Assembly (NCBI GenBank): GCA_902582105.1
Contig: CACHQT010000004.1
Location: forward strand, 1 to 61,779
Origin: an uncultured Pelagibacteraceae bacterium
Lineage (GTDB): Bacteria > Pseudomonadota > Alphaproteobacteria > Pelagibacterales > Pelagibacteraceae
Direction: 5' to 3'
DNA length: 61,779 nucleotides
Under the pieces are notes generated by a model. It made no database searches, was not told the origin of the DNA, and saw only the letters and a list, made by a program, of their open reading frames with translations. Made by a program: the position numbers and the translations under genes. Positions 43,339-52,070 of the stretch are shown piece by piece; positions within the stretch are counted from its first letter, which is position 1; each line of letters starts with the position of its first letter.

Positions 43339-44700
43339 CTATTCCGCAAATAAAGTTTCAGGCAACCATAAAGCTATACCAGGAAATAAATACATTAAAA
43401 CCATAGCCAATATAACTATTCCAAGGAATGGCATAATACCTTTGAAAATTTCTAATAATTCCACATTTCTACTTTGCACACCTTTTAAATAATATGCGGA
43501 CATGGCCATTGGTGGTGTCAAAAATGAAGTTTGTAAGTTTAATGCTATAAGCATTGCAAAAAAATATGGGTTAACTCCAAAAAACTCAACCAATGGTAAA
43601 AAGATAGGAACAAAAATGATTAAAATTTCGGTCCATTCCAAGGGCCATCCTAATAAGAAAATGATAATTTGTGTAATTACTAAAAATTGCCATGGCTGTA
43701 AATCCATCGATTTAAAGAAATGCTCAAACACTTCATGACCTCCAAGATAAGAAAACACAGAAGCAAAGGTCCATGATCCAACAAATAACCACATAATCAT
43801 TGCGCTAGTTTTGGCTGTTAAAAAAACTGACTCTTTAAAATTTTTCCATTTTAAAGATTTGTAAAAGTATGAAAGCACTAAAGAACCAAAAGCTCCTACA
43901 GCAGCTGCCTCTGCTGGTGTAGCAAGTCCTGCTAAAATAGTTCCAAGAACTAAAATTATTAAAGAAAAAAGTGGAACAAATGAAACTAAAACTTCTTTTA
44001 AAATAACCGCTCTAGGTGGAATTTCCTCTGAAGGTGGTTTTGGCGCTAAAGAGGGGTTAAGATATGCTCTAATAATTACATAAATTATATAAAGACCTGC
44101 CAACATTAAACCAGGAAATATCGCAGCTGCGAATAATCTTAAGGGTGATAGCTGAGCGATTACAGCATAAACAATTAGCATAATGCTTGGTGGAATTAAA
44201 ATTCCTAAACATCCTCCAGAACAAATTACTCCTGAAGCAAATTTTTTATCATATCCAGCTTTAACCATTGCTGGCCAGGCTAAAAGCCCCATTAATGTAA
44301 CAACTGCTCCGATTATTCCTGTTGCTGTTGAAAATAGTGCGCATGTAACAAGAGCTGCTACTGCCATAGATGCAGGTAAGCCATGTAAAGCTAACCTTAT
44401 TGCAAAAAATAATCTTGAAACAATGCCTGCTCTTTCAACCAAATATCCCATAAATAAAAATAAGGGGACTGCGGTCAAAACATTATTATCCATTATGGTG
44501 TATGTATTTGAGACAAGTAGTGAAAAAATCCTATTATCAAAAAGATGTTCCATCCTCGTTGGATCAAAATAGGCGTAATAACCAAAACCAACTCCCATCG
44601 CGAGTAAAGTAAATGCAATTGGAAAACCTAATAAGACTGCAAACAGGAATAGGCACATCATGAAGATTGCTATTTCTGGATTTGTTAAACTAAATAACAT
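43339..44700 (-). CDS. dctM: TRAP transporter large permease DctM
   Basis: Sodium-coupled large membrane subunit of a tripartite ATP-independent transporter. There are about 12 hydrophobic segments across 453 residues. Family landmarks include PLFLFMGYLVERAGIV near 80, SGGCLGILIPPSIMLIVYAV in the centre and LQTSFLTPPMAMSAYYLKG near the end. It overlaps dctQ by 11 bp and leaves 7 bases to the amidase ATG. Confidence 0.95.
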   Translation of the reverse strand: MLFSLTNPEIAIFMMCLFLFAVLLGFPIAFTLLAMGVGFGYYAYFDPTRMEHLFDNRIFSLLVSNTYTIMDNNVLTAVPLFLFMGYLVERAGIVSRLFFAIRLALHGLPASMAVAALVTCALFSTATGIIGAVVTLMGLLAWPAMVKAGYDKKFASGVICSGGCLGILIPPSIMLIVYAVIAQLSPLRLFAAAIFPGLMLAGLYIIYVIIRAYLNPSLAPKPPSEEIPPRAVILKEVLVSFVPLFSLIILVLGTILAGLATPAEAAAVGAFGSLVLSYFYKSLKWKNFKESVFLTAKTSAMIMWLFVGSWTFASVFSYLGGHEVFEHFFKSMDLQPWQFLVITQIIIFLLGWPLEWTEILIIFVPIFLPLVEFFGVNPYFFAMLIALNLQTSFLTPPMAMSAYYLKGVQSRNVELLEIFKGIMPFLGIVILAMVLMYLFPGIALWLPETLFAE

Positions 44701-45280
44701 CTGCTTTATCGTCCCTTTGTGAAGTCCTCATTAATACTTTTTCTGTTTCTTCTGCATCTGCTGATAATCTTTCTGGCCAGTGACCTGTTCTTATACAAAT
44801 GATCGCCCTGAACACTTCGCTAATACCTTGAATAGTTAGTAAAGTTCCTGATAATGGTATCATTGATTTTGCCATATAAATTTGAATTTGTGCTGGACTA
44901 TTCCAGCTTGTTTCTTTAATCTTCCAAGCAAGAGCAGCATACTCATATCCATAAAAAGCTAAAGCAATTACACCAGGGAAAAAAAATAGAAAATATAAAA
45001 TTAAATCTATCCAGCCTTGAACCCGAGTTGGAAAAAGTCTGTATAGTACATCTCCTCTAACATGTGCCTCTGTTGATAAACAATATGCACCTGCCATCAT
45101 GAAAATTGCACCATACATCTGCAAACTAAAATCAAAATTCCATAATGTTGGATTGTTGAATGCATATGCCATTATCACTTCATAGCAAGTTCCTCCCATT
45201 AAAATTACAATACACCATGAAAAAGCTTTTCCCATTGAGGTGCTTAATGTGTCAGCAAACTTTATGAAAGAACGCATCAT
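44690..45280 (-). CDS. dctQ: TRAP transporter small permease DctQ
   Basis: Small membrane subunit with four predicted helices across 196 residues. The conserved EAHVRGDVLYRLFP region in the second loop is the usual DctQ signature (xxHVxVDxL/xRxxP). It starts with tandem ATG codons at 45280. A terminator-like hairpin separates it from dctP, which suggests lower expression than the binding protein. Confidence 0.93.
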   Translation of the reverse strand: MMRSFIKFADTLSTSMGKAFSWCIVILMGGTCYEVIMAYAFNNPTLWNFDFSLQMYGAIFMMAGAYCLSTEAHVRGDVLYRLFPTRVQGWIDLILYFLFFFPGVIALAFYGYEYAALAWKIKETSWNSPAQIQIYMAKSMIPLSGTLLTIQGISEVFRAIICIRTGHWPERLSADAEETEKVLMRTSQRDDKADVI

Positions 45281-45313
45281 GTTAGTTTATGTTAAATTGT
45301 TACCTTAAATCAA

Positions 45314-45348
45314 ACAAAAAAAAGGGGACCATAGGTCCCCTTTTTTTA
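45314..45348 (-). terminator. Hairpin with T-tract between dctP and dctQ
   Basis: AGGGGACC and GGTCCCCT form a perfect stem around the three-base spacer at 45331-45333, bounded by runs of A and T. On the minus strand the stem is followed by eight T residues, a textbook Rho-independent terminator. It lies inside the dctPQM operon, directly after the binding-protein gene, and probably acts as an attenuator that favours dctP. Confidence 0.8.
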
Positions 45349-45362
45349 AATTTTAACACTAT

Positions 45363-46508
45363 TTAGATTTTTACTTTTCCAATAGGTCCAAACTCATTTT
45401 CATAAGCAAGTTTGTAATTAGGCTGATTCATCAGCAAGTACTTCATTACTCTCTTAGCGTATGATTTTTGCGAGTCTACGATTTTCTTAAAGAAAGGATC
45501 TTTAGCAGTAAAATCGCCTATAACTTTATCCCAACCTTTTAATTGTTGAGCTAAAATCTCATCTGAAGTTTGATAAACATTTACTTTATGCTCATTCATC
45601 AACTTAGCTAAATCAGCTGAGTATCTTACTAAAGCTTTAAAGTAGTTATCACTGTTAGCAGCATAAGCAGCATTTTTCAATATTGCTTGATTTGCTGGAG
45701 ACAGATTATTTAATGTTTTGTTGTTAACTGGTATTTCAAACATCTCTTGAGACTGGTGGAAGCTTCCTAAGTGATAATGCTTAGAAACATCTTGCATACC
45801 AAATTGAGAGTCTGAAGTTGGGTTATTAAACTCAGCCGCTTCAATTAAACCAGTTTTCATTGCTGGTTGAATTTCACCGCCAGGTAATTGTCTTACGACC
45901 ATTCCCATTGCAGTAAGAACGTTAGTTGCAAGACCAACTGTTCTATACTTCATACCTTTAACATCAGATACTTTGGTTACATTTTTCTTAAACCAACCAA
46001 ATGGCTGTGCTGGCATAGGCATATGAAAGAAGCCTGTGTAATCGAAACCAACTTTTTTAATCGTTTCTTCATACAATGCTCTTCCTCCACCATATTCCAT
46101 CCATCCCATAACTTCTTGAGATGACATTCCATATGAAGGTCCAGTTCCAAATAAAGATGCCGCTGCATTCTTACCGTACCAGTAAGCTGTTACCCAGTGA
46201 CCCATATCTACTGCACCTGAACTAACTGCTTGACCAATTTCCTTAGTCTTAACAATTGCTCCAACAGGTTGAAGATCTATTTTTAAAGATCCACCTGACA
46301 TGTCACTAACCATCTTGCAGTAATCACCTGCCATTTCAAAAAAGATGTTAGCGCCACTTGGCCATGCAGCTTGCATTTTTAATGTCTGTGCTGCACCTAG
46401 GTTAACATAAGGCATTGCAACTGCTGCTGCCCCTGCTACTGCTGCCGTTTTAAAGAACCTTCGTCTTGAAGGAACTTTTCCCTTCAATGATTTTTTTTCT
46501 TTAATCAT
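45363..46508 (-). CDS. dctP: TRAP solute-binding protein DctP (TakP/lactate type)
   Basis: Periplasmic receptor of the TRAP system. A Tat-type signal (RRRFFKTAAVAGAAAVAMP) is at residues 15-34. GPSYGMSSQEVMGWMEYGGG and the ligand-binding segment KGMKYRTVGL resemble the TakP/alpha-keto-acid and lactate-binding branch rather than C4-dicarboxylate DctP. The length of 381 fits that branch. GAGGAG lies 5 bases before the ATG, the strongest ribosome-binding site seen here. Neighbouring L- and D-hydroxyacid dehydrogenases support a 2-hydroxy/2-oxo monocarboxylate as ligand. Confidence 0.88.
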   Translation of the reverse strand: MIKEKKSLKGKVPSRRRFFKTAAVAGAAAVAMPYVNLGAAQTLKMQAAWPSGANIFFEMAGDYCKMVSDMSGGSLKIDLQPVGAIVKTKEIGQAVSSGAVDMGHWVTAYWYGKNAAASLFGTGPSYGMSSQEVMGWMEYGGGRALYEETIKKVGFDYTGFFHMPMPAQPFGWFKKNVTKVSDVKGMKYRTVGLATNVLTAMGMVVRQLPGGEIQPAMKTGLIEAAEFNNPTSDSQFGMQDVSKHYHLGSFHQSQEMFEIPVNNKTLNNLSPANQAILKNAAYAANSDNYFKALVRYSADLAKLMNEHKVNVYQTSDEILAQQLKGWDKVIGDFTAKDPFFKKIVDSQKSYAKRVMKYLLMNQPNYKLAYENEFGPIGKVKI

Positions 46509-46618
46509 TATTTCTCCTCTTTAGTTAATTAACTTGAAATAATTAAAACATATATGAACCGGAGAGTCCTGTGCAAATTAGTCTAATTCTAAATTATTTA
46601 CAACTAAGAGTAGTATAC

Positions 46619-47992
46619 TTAGTTTAAATCAAAAATTTTGCCTGGATTCATAATGTTATTTGGATCAATTGTTCTTTTTATAGATTTCATTAATGGCAAA
46701 TTATCTCCATGTTGTTCTAATAAATATTTTTTTTTATGGAGACCTATCCCATGTTCTCCGGTGATTGTGCCCTCAGACTCAAGGCTTTTTTTTATCAAAA
46801 TATCATTAAATTTTTTAATTTTTTGATATGCGTCCTTCTTAGATGGATCATATGGTAGCATAACGTGAAAATTACCATCACCTAAATGACCAACCATTGG
46901 ACCTCTTAATCCAAGTTTCCTAACTTCAGTCTCTGCAAATTTAACACACTCTGTGATTTTTGAAATTGGAACACAAATATCAGTGGTATAAACTCTTCCA
47001 TTATTTATCAATGCTCTAACAGAGTACCAAGCATCCCATCTTGCTTTCCACATCTTGTTTCTTTTTTCTAGTGTATCAGCCCATTTAAAATCGCTACCAC
47101 CATTATTTTTTGAGATTTCATCTACAATTTTAATTTGCTCTTTGTTTGAAATTTCATCTCCATGAAATTCAAAAAATAATGTTGGTAAAGCTTTCATGTC
47201 TTCTAATTTTGAATAATTAATACTTATGTCCATTTGATCTTTATTAAGCATTTCAATTCTTGCAATGGGTATACCATATTGGATTACTTCCTGTGCTGTC
47301 TTAACTGCATTTTCTAATTCTTGAAATTGACAAACAGCACTCATTATATTTTCTGGAATTGGTGATAATCTTAATTGGATCTCAGTAATAATTCCTAATG
47401 TCCCCTCTGATCCAATAAATAAATTTGTTAAATTATATCCTGCGGAAGTTTTTTTTGCTCTACCTCCAGTATTGATAATATCTCCGTTTGGCAAAATAAC
47501 TGTTAAACCTGTTATTACTGATTTCATAGTACCATATTTAACTGCCATTGTTCCTGAGGCAGAAGTAGATGCCATTCCCCCGATCGCTGCATTTGCGCCT
47601 GGGTCAATTGGAAAAAAAACACCATCTTCTCGAAGATATTCGTTTAATTGTTCTCTGGTCACGCACGCCTGAACTCTGCAATCAAAGTCTTCTGTATTTA
47701 CAACTAAAACTTTATTCATTTTTTCTAGTGAAATTGTTATACCTTTATCATTACCTACCGCATGCCCCTCTAAAGAAGTTCCAGTTCCAAATGGAACTAC
47801 TGGGACTTTATTTTCATTACACAGTTTTAATATTTGAGAAACTTCCTCATTAGTTTCGGGAAAAACTACTGCCTGTGAAAGTACAGGATCATATGTATCT
47901 TCTCCTCTAGCATAATTTGCTCTTGTTGATTCTGATTGAGAAAATCTACCATTCAGAATCTTTTTAAGCTGATTTTGAAGATTTAAATTCAT
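46619..47992 (-). CDS. FAD-linked D-lactate dehydrogenase-like oxidase
   Basis: VAO/PCMH-fold flavoprotein. The FAD-binding region is VVPFGTGTSLEGHAVGN, then FPIDPGANAAIGGMASTSAS and GSEGTLGIITEIQLRLSP. C-terminal HLGDGNFHVMLPYD and GTITGEHGIGLHKKKYLLEQ complete the substrate domain. The pattern is closer to D-lactate dehydrogenase (DLD/LDHD) than to glycolate oxidase GlcD, and no glcE or glcF is present. Length 457. It precedes dctP by a 110-bp gap. Likely role: oxidation of D-lactate or another D-2-hydroxyacid to the 2-oxoacid. Confidence 0.85.
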   Translation of the reverse strand: MNLNLQNQLKKILNGRFSQSESTRANYARGEDTYDPVLSQAVVFPETNEEVSQILKLCNENKVPVVPFGTGTSLEGHAVGNDKGITISLEKMNKVLVVNTEDFDCRVQACVTREQLNEYLREDGVFFPIDPGANAAIGGMASTSASGTMAVKYGTMKSVITGLTVILPNGDIINTGGRAKKTSAGYNLTNLFIGSEGTLGIITEIQLRLSPIPENIMSAVCQFQELENAVKTAQEVIQYGIPIARIEMLNKDQMDISINYSKLEDMKALPTLFFEFHGDEISNKEQIKIVDEISKNNGGSDFKWADTLEKRNKMWKARWDAWYSVRALINNGRVYTTDICVPISKITECVKFAETEVRKLGLRGPMVGHLGDGNFHVMLPYDPSKKDAYQKIKKFNDILIKKSLESEGTITGEHGIGLHKKKYLLEQHGDNLPLMKSIKRTIDPNNIMNPGKIFDLN

Positions 47993-48034
47993 TCAAATAT
48001 ATTATTAAAAAATATATAAAAAATATATGACTAA

Positions 48035-49198
48035 TTAACCAAGCATTTTTTTAATATTTTCAATCGCCTGAGAAATATTGTCTTGTGATGCAGCAAAACT
48101 AAACCTTACATAATCTTTAGCTTTTTTACCAAACGAAGTTCCTGGTACAATTGCAACCCCAGCTTCATGAAGGCATCTTTTTGAAAATTCTTCTCCATTC
48201 ATTCCTGTTTCTCTAACATTTGGAAAAGCATAAAATGCACCACCAGGCAAAACACATTCTATACCTTTAATGCTATTTAATCCTTCACAAATTAGTTTTC
48301 TTCTCTTTGTAAATTTTTCCATCATGAAGTTTATAGAGTCATCTGGGCCATCGAGGGCGGCAATACCACCGAATTGAATAGCAGCGTTTACGCATGAATG
48401 ATTGTTCACACAAAACTTTATTACTTGTTCAATAAGTTTTTCAGGCCAAACAGCCCATCCTAAACGCCAGCCAGTCATTGAGTAGGCTTTACTCCATCCA
48501 TCTAGTACAATTAATCTGTCATATAAATACGGATAATCAAAAAAAGATGGCATTTTTTTTCCATCAAAAATTTGTCTACAATAAATTTCATCACTTAAAA
48601 TAGCAACATTTGGAAATTTTTTTAAACCATCTGCCAGTTCATCTATTTTATTTTTTTCAGTAAATGCTCCTGTTGGATTATTGGGATTATTTAATATTAT
48701 TAGTCGAGTATTTTCGTTAATTAATGATAATATTTTTTTTGGATTTATAGAAAAATCTTTGTTCTCAAGCATATCTATCGGAACTGCTTTTGCTCCTGTA
48801 TAATTTATCATCGACTCATATATTGGAAAACCTGGATCAGGATATATGATTTCTGCACCTGGTTCTCCAAACAATGTTATTGCATAGTACATTGTTGGCT
48901 TTCCTCCAGGCATAATAATTACTCTTTCTGGGTCAATTTCTGCGTTATAAAGTTTTTTGATTTTTCTTGTAACAGCTTGTCTACACTCAATTATTCCATT
49001 TGGCAGAACATATCCGTGATGACCTTCATCTAAGGCTTTTTTTGCTGCATCTACAACATGTTTGGGTGATTTAAAATCTGGCTGACCTACGCTTAAATGA
49101 ATTATTTTCTTTCCATCGGCTTCTAGTTTTTTTGCCTCAGCTAAAATTTTAAAAGCAGTTTCTGTCCCAAGTTTTTCAATATTTTTTGCGAGTCGCAT
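48035..49198 (-). CDS. Class I/II aminotransferase (AspC-like)
   Basis: PLP-dependent aminotransferase of 387 residues. SVGQPDFKSPKHVVDAA opens the catalytic fold; NNPNNPTGAF holds the cofactor-contacting asparagine; the PLP lysine is in DGWSKAYSMTGWRLGW near residue 235; FVRFSFAAS-like YVRFSFAAS carries the carboxylate-binding arginine. The exact substrate is not readable. Embedded between two L-hydroxyacid dehydrogenases and a D-lactate dehydrogenase, it may aminate the resulting 2-oxoacid, for example pyruvate to alanine. It starts one base after the lldD-like stop. Confidence 0.85.
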   Translation of the reverse strand: MRLAKNIEKLGTETAFKILAEAKKLEADGKKIIHLSVGQPDFKSPKHVVDAAKKALDEGHHGYVLPNGIIECRQAVTRKIKKLYNAEIDPERVIIMPGGKPTMYYAITLFGEPGAEIIYPDPGFPIYESMINYTGAKAVPIDMLENKDFSINPKKILSLINENTRLIILNNPNNPTGAFTEKNKIDELADGLKKFPNVAILSDEIYCRQIFDGKKMPSFFDYPYLYDRLIVLDGWSKAYSMTGWRLGWAVWPEKLIEQVIKFCVNNHSCVNAAIQFGGIAALDGPDDSINFMMEKFTKRRKLICEGLNSIKGIECVLPGGAFYAFPNVRETGMNGEEFSKRCLHEAGVAIVPGTSFGKKAKDYVRFSFAASQDNISQAIENIKKMLG

Positions 49199-49199
49199 T

Positions 49200-50351
49200 T
49201 TATTTTCTATATATTATTTTTGATGAATCAATTTCTTTAAGATTCTTACAGCCCATCAACACCATATTTCTTCTAATTTCATCTTGCATGTTTTGAAGTA
49301 GTTTCTCAACTCCTTTTTGGCCGCCGGCTGCTAAAGAAAATAGAAACATTTTACCAAAGCTGCATGCTTTGGCTCCGGCTGCTAAAGCTTTTAATACATG
49401 AGTTCCTCTTCTAACTCCTCCATCTAATATAATTTCTAATTTATCACCAACTGCATCAGAGATTGCTTTTACTTGATCAAAGGGCGATCTTGATCCATCT
49501 AATTGTCTTCCTCCATGATTTGAAATCATTATAGCTGTACAACCAATATCAATAGCTCTTTTTGCATCTTCTACTGACATAACGCCTTTCAATGCAAAAG
49601 GACCATTCCATTTTTTTACACAATACTCTGCATCCTTCCAGCTCATTGTTGGATCATATTGCTCGTTAATATATTCCATTACTGACTTTGCAATATTTGT
49701 TCCTTTATCTGTTTTTTTGGCAACATTAGATAATTCAAATTTTTTATGAGTTAAATAATTAAACACCCACTCAGGTCGCATAATAAAACTCATTAAACTT
49801 TTAAGAGTTAGTTTTGGTGGTGTTGTAAATCCTGATCTGTGATCTCTTTCTCTGTTTCCTGCTACGAGAGTATCCACAGTCAAACACATTGCATCAAACC
49901 CAGATCTTCTTGATCTTTCTATTAGATCGTCTGAAATTGATCGGTCTTTATGAACGTATAACTGGAATAATTTTGGACCACTTGAGATATTAGATACTTC
50001 TTCAATAGTATTATTTCCCATAGATGACATACTGTAAAAAGTTCCAAATTTGTCTGCGGCTCTTGCTGAGGCCATATCCCCTTCATAATGATAAAGTCTT
50101 TGCATCGCTGCAGGGGAAAGAAAAATTGGCATATCAATTTTTCTTCCAAATAAAGTAGTTGATAAATCTGGTTTGCCAACACTAGCAAGAATATTAGGAA
50201 CTAAATCACAATCATTAAATGACTCTGTGTTTCTTTTTAGTGTAGACTCATCGTCTGCACCACCGTCAATGTAATGAAAAATTGGATAAGGTAACTTTTT
50301 TTTAGCAAGTTTTCTAAAATCCTCAAAGTTGTAACAATTTTTCAAACTCAC
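49200..50351 (-). CDS. FMN-dependent L-2-hydroxyacid dehydrogenase (copy 2)
   Basis: LldD/glycolate-oxidase family. IFHYIDGGADDEST opens the barrel; FQLYVHKDRS and LTVDTLVAGNRERDHRSGF bind flavin; the catalytic histidine and substrate arginine are in SNHGGRQLDGSRSPFDQ near 275; GGVRRGTHVLKALAAGA binds phosphate. Length 383. The start is GTG at 50351, overlapping the TAG of its paralogue by one base. The two proteins are clearly duplicates, yet have diverged at many positions. Likely substrate is L-lactate or a related L-2-hydroxyacid. Confidence 0.9.
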   Translation of the reverse strand: MSLKNCYNFEDFRKLAKKKLPYPIFHYIDGGADDESTLKRNTESFNDCDLVPNILASVGKPDLSTTLFGRKIDMPIFLSPAAMQRLYHYEGDMASARAADKFGTFYSMSSMGNNTIEEVSNISSGPKLFQLYVHKDRSISDDLIERSRRSGFDAMCLTVDTLVAGNRERDHRSGFTTPPKLTLKSLMSFIMRPEWVFNYLTHKKFELSNVAKKTDKGTNIAKSVMEYINEQYDPTMSWKDAEYCVKKWNGPFALKGVMSVEDAKRAIDIGCTAIMISNHGGRQLDGSRSPFDQVKAISDAVGDKLEIILDGGVRRGTHVLKALAAGAKACSFGKMFLFSLAAGGQKGVEKLLQNMQDEIRRNMVLMGCKNLKEIDSSKIIYRK

Positions 50352-51502
50352 TATCTTCTAAATCTTAAATTATCTCTATTAAGATCACTAATTTTGGTAC
50401 AACCCATTAATTTCATGTCTCTTACTAATTCAGTCTTGTACTTTTCTATAGCCCTTTCAACGCCTGCTTGCCCACCTGCTGCTAAAGCATAAAGATACAA
50501 TCTTCCACCTGAGCAAGCTTTTGCACCCAGTGATAACGCTTTAAGCATATGAGTCCCTCTATGAATTCCGCCTTCACAAATTACATCAAGCTTATCACCG
50601 ACCGCATCAACAATCTCGGCAAGTTGATCGAAGGGTGATCTTGATCCATCAAGTTGTCTTCCTCCATGATTTGAAACCATTATTCCTGTACATCCAATAT
50701 CTACAGCTCTCTTTGCATCCTCAACGCTCATCACCCCTTTCAGTGCAAAATGTCCTCCCCATTGAGAACAAAGCTTTTCTGCATCTTTCCAATTCATAGA
50801 TTGATCTAACATTGTAGAAAAATAATTTCCGATAGAAGTATTGGTATCGGTACCTTCTTTTACATAATCTTGGAGGTGAGGTAATTCAAACTTACCTTTG
50901 GTTAAATAATTTATTCCCCACATTGGCTTTACTGCAAAACTAAATAAACTAGCTAAAGTTAGTTTAGGAGGAGATGTAAAACCAGTCCTTAAATCTCTTT
51001 CACGATTTCCTCCTGTTATTGTATCTACTGTTAAAGCCATAACATCAAATTTTGCTGCTTTTGCTCTTTCCAAACAAGAATCATTTAAGCCTCTGTCTTT
51101 ATGGAAATAAAACTGAAACATCTTTGGGGTATCAATCATGGAAGATATTTCTTCTACACTAACTGTAGCTAAGGCTGAAACACCAAACATAGTTTTGAAC
51201 TTTTGTGCTGCTTTTCCAACTGCTCTTTCACCATCATAATGAAAAAGTCTTTGGAGTGCTGTTGGTGCAAGATAAAAAGGCAAATCTAATTTTTTACCGA
51301 ATATTGTAGTTGATAAATCAACATCCTCAACTCCCCTTAAAACATTGGGAACTAAATCAACGTCATCAAAAGCGCTTGTATTTCTGGCGTAAGTTATTTC
51401 ATCATCTGCAGCACCGTCAATGTAATGAAATATAGGTGATGGTAATTTTTTTTTTGCTAACTTTCTAAAATCACTAAAATTGTGACAATCTTTTAAATTC
51501 AT
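50351..51502 (-). CDS. FMN-dependent L-2-hydroxyacid dehydrogenase (copy 1)
   Basis: First of a tandem pair of equal length (383 residues). Landmarks are IFHYIDGAADDEIT, FQFYFHKDRG, LTVDTITGGNRERDLRTGF, the active-site SNHGGRQLDGSRSPFDQ and GGIHRGTHMLKALSLGA. All catalytic residues are kept. It starts 10 bp after the PagL-like gene. It probably passes electrons to quinone or cytochrome c as LldD enzymes do. lldD-type lactate oxidation fits the cluster, but glycolate or mandelate-type substrates cannot be excluded. Confidence 0.9.
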   Translation of the reverse strand: MNLKDCHNFSDFRKLAKKKLPSPIFHYIDGAADDEITYARNTSAFDDVDLVPNVLRGVEDVDLSTTIFGKKLDLPFYLAPTALQRLFHYDGERAVGKAAQKFKTMFGVSALATVSVEEISSMIDTPKMFQFYFHKDRGLNDSCLERAKAAKFDVMALTVDTITGGNRERDLRTGFTSPPKLTLASLFSFAVKPMWGINYLTKGKFELPHLQDYVKEGTDTNTSIGNYFSTMLDQSMNWKDAEKLCSQWGGHFALKGVMSVEDAKRAVDIGCTGIMVSNHGGRQLDGSRSPFDQLAEIVDAVGDKLDVICEGGIHRGTHMLKALSLGAKACSGGRLYLYALAAGGQAGVERAIEKYKTELVRDMKLMGCTKISDLNRDNLRFRR

Positions 51503-51512
51503 ATAAAAACTT

Positions 51513-52040
51513 TTAAAACTTTTTGAGAAAATTAAACATATAACTATTTGCCCCAGGATTTTTATCTCCTAAACTTGCATTAGATATATGATTATAAGAA
51601 AAACCAAACTGACTTTCTTTTGGTAAATCAAGTGATAATTGAACTTCACTTTTAAATTCTACGGCATGTCCCAAATCTTTGCCATCGCCTTGATTGTATA
51701 TTCCTGGAGTAAAACTTGGAGTTATATTAATGCCACCAACTTTATACATGGCTTGAACTCCGGTATAAATATAACTTGCATTATCTTGAGTAATTAAAGC
51801 TCCCGTAACAGGGGAAAGTGTGCCTAGAAAACTTTCCCTTACGAGGTTTTCATTTTGATGTTGAAAACCGATTATTTGAGATTTTTTTCCATCATCGCTA
51901 AAATCAAACATACCAGTAAAAATATTAAATTCATGTTCATTGCTCGAAATTTTTTTGTTCTCTTCACTTTTTAAAGGTAAAGATATCAACAAAAAAATGT
52001 TGATTAGAAAAAAATATTTTTTTATATACTGTAAATTCAT
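51513..52040 (-). CDS. PagL-like outer-membrane protein (acyloxyacyl hydrolase family)
   Basis: The 175-residue product has a signal peptide (about residues 1-25, ending LPLKSEE) and beta-barrel-like alternation ending in phenylalanine. The C-terminal SYNHISNASLGDKNPGANSY matches the lipid A 3-O-deacylase PagL signature, with His151 and Ser153 in the H-x-S spacing. The third triad residue, glutamate 14 after the histidine in Pseudomonas PagL as I recall, is Asn165 here, so activity is uncertain. It lies between ccmH and the lldD pair, 30 bp downstream of ccmH. Confidence 0.68.
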   Translation of the reverse strand: MNLQYIKKYFFLINIFLLISLPLKSEENKKISSNEHEFNIFTGMFDFSDDGKKSQIIGFQHQNENLVRESFLGTLSPVTGALITQDNASYIYTGVQAMYKVGGINITPSFTPGIYNQGDGKDLGHAVEFKSEVQLSLDLPKESQFGFSYNHISNASLGDKNPGANSYMFNFLKKF

Positions 52041-52070
52041 ATTTTAGTTTTATATCTTTTAAATATATCC

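Noticed and set aside
46550-46580. GGAGAGTCC near the dctP promoter region, reminiscent of a glycine riboswitch start
   Set aside because: It is on the plus strand, opposite to dctP, and none of the other conserved aptamer elements (such as CCGAAGG) follow.
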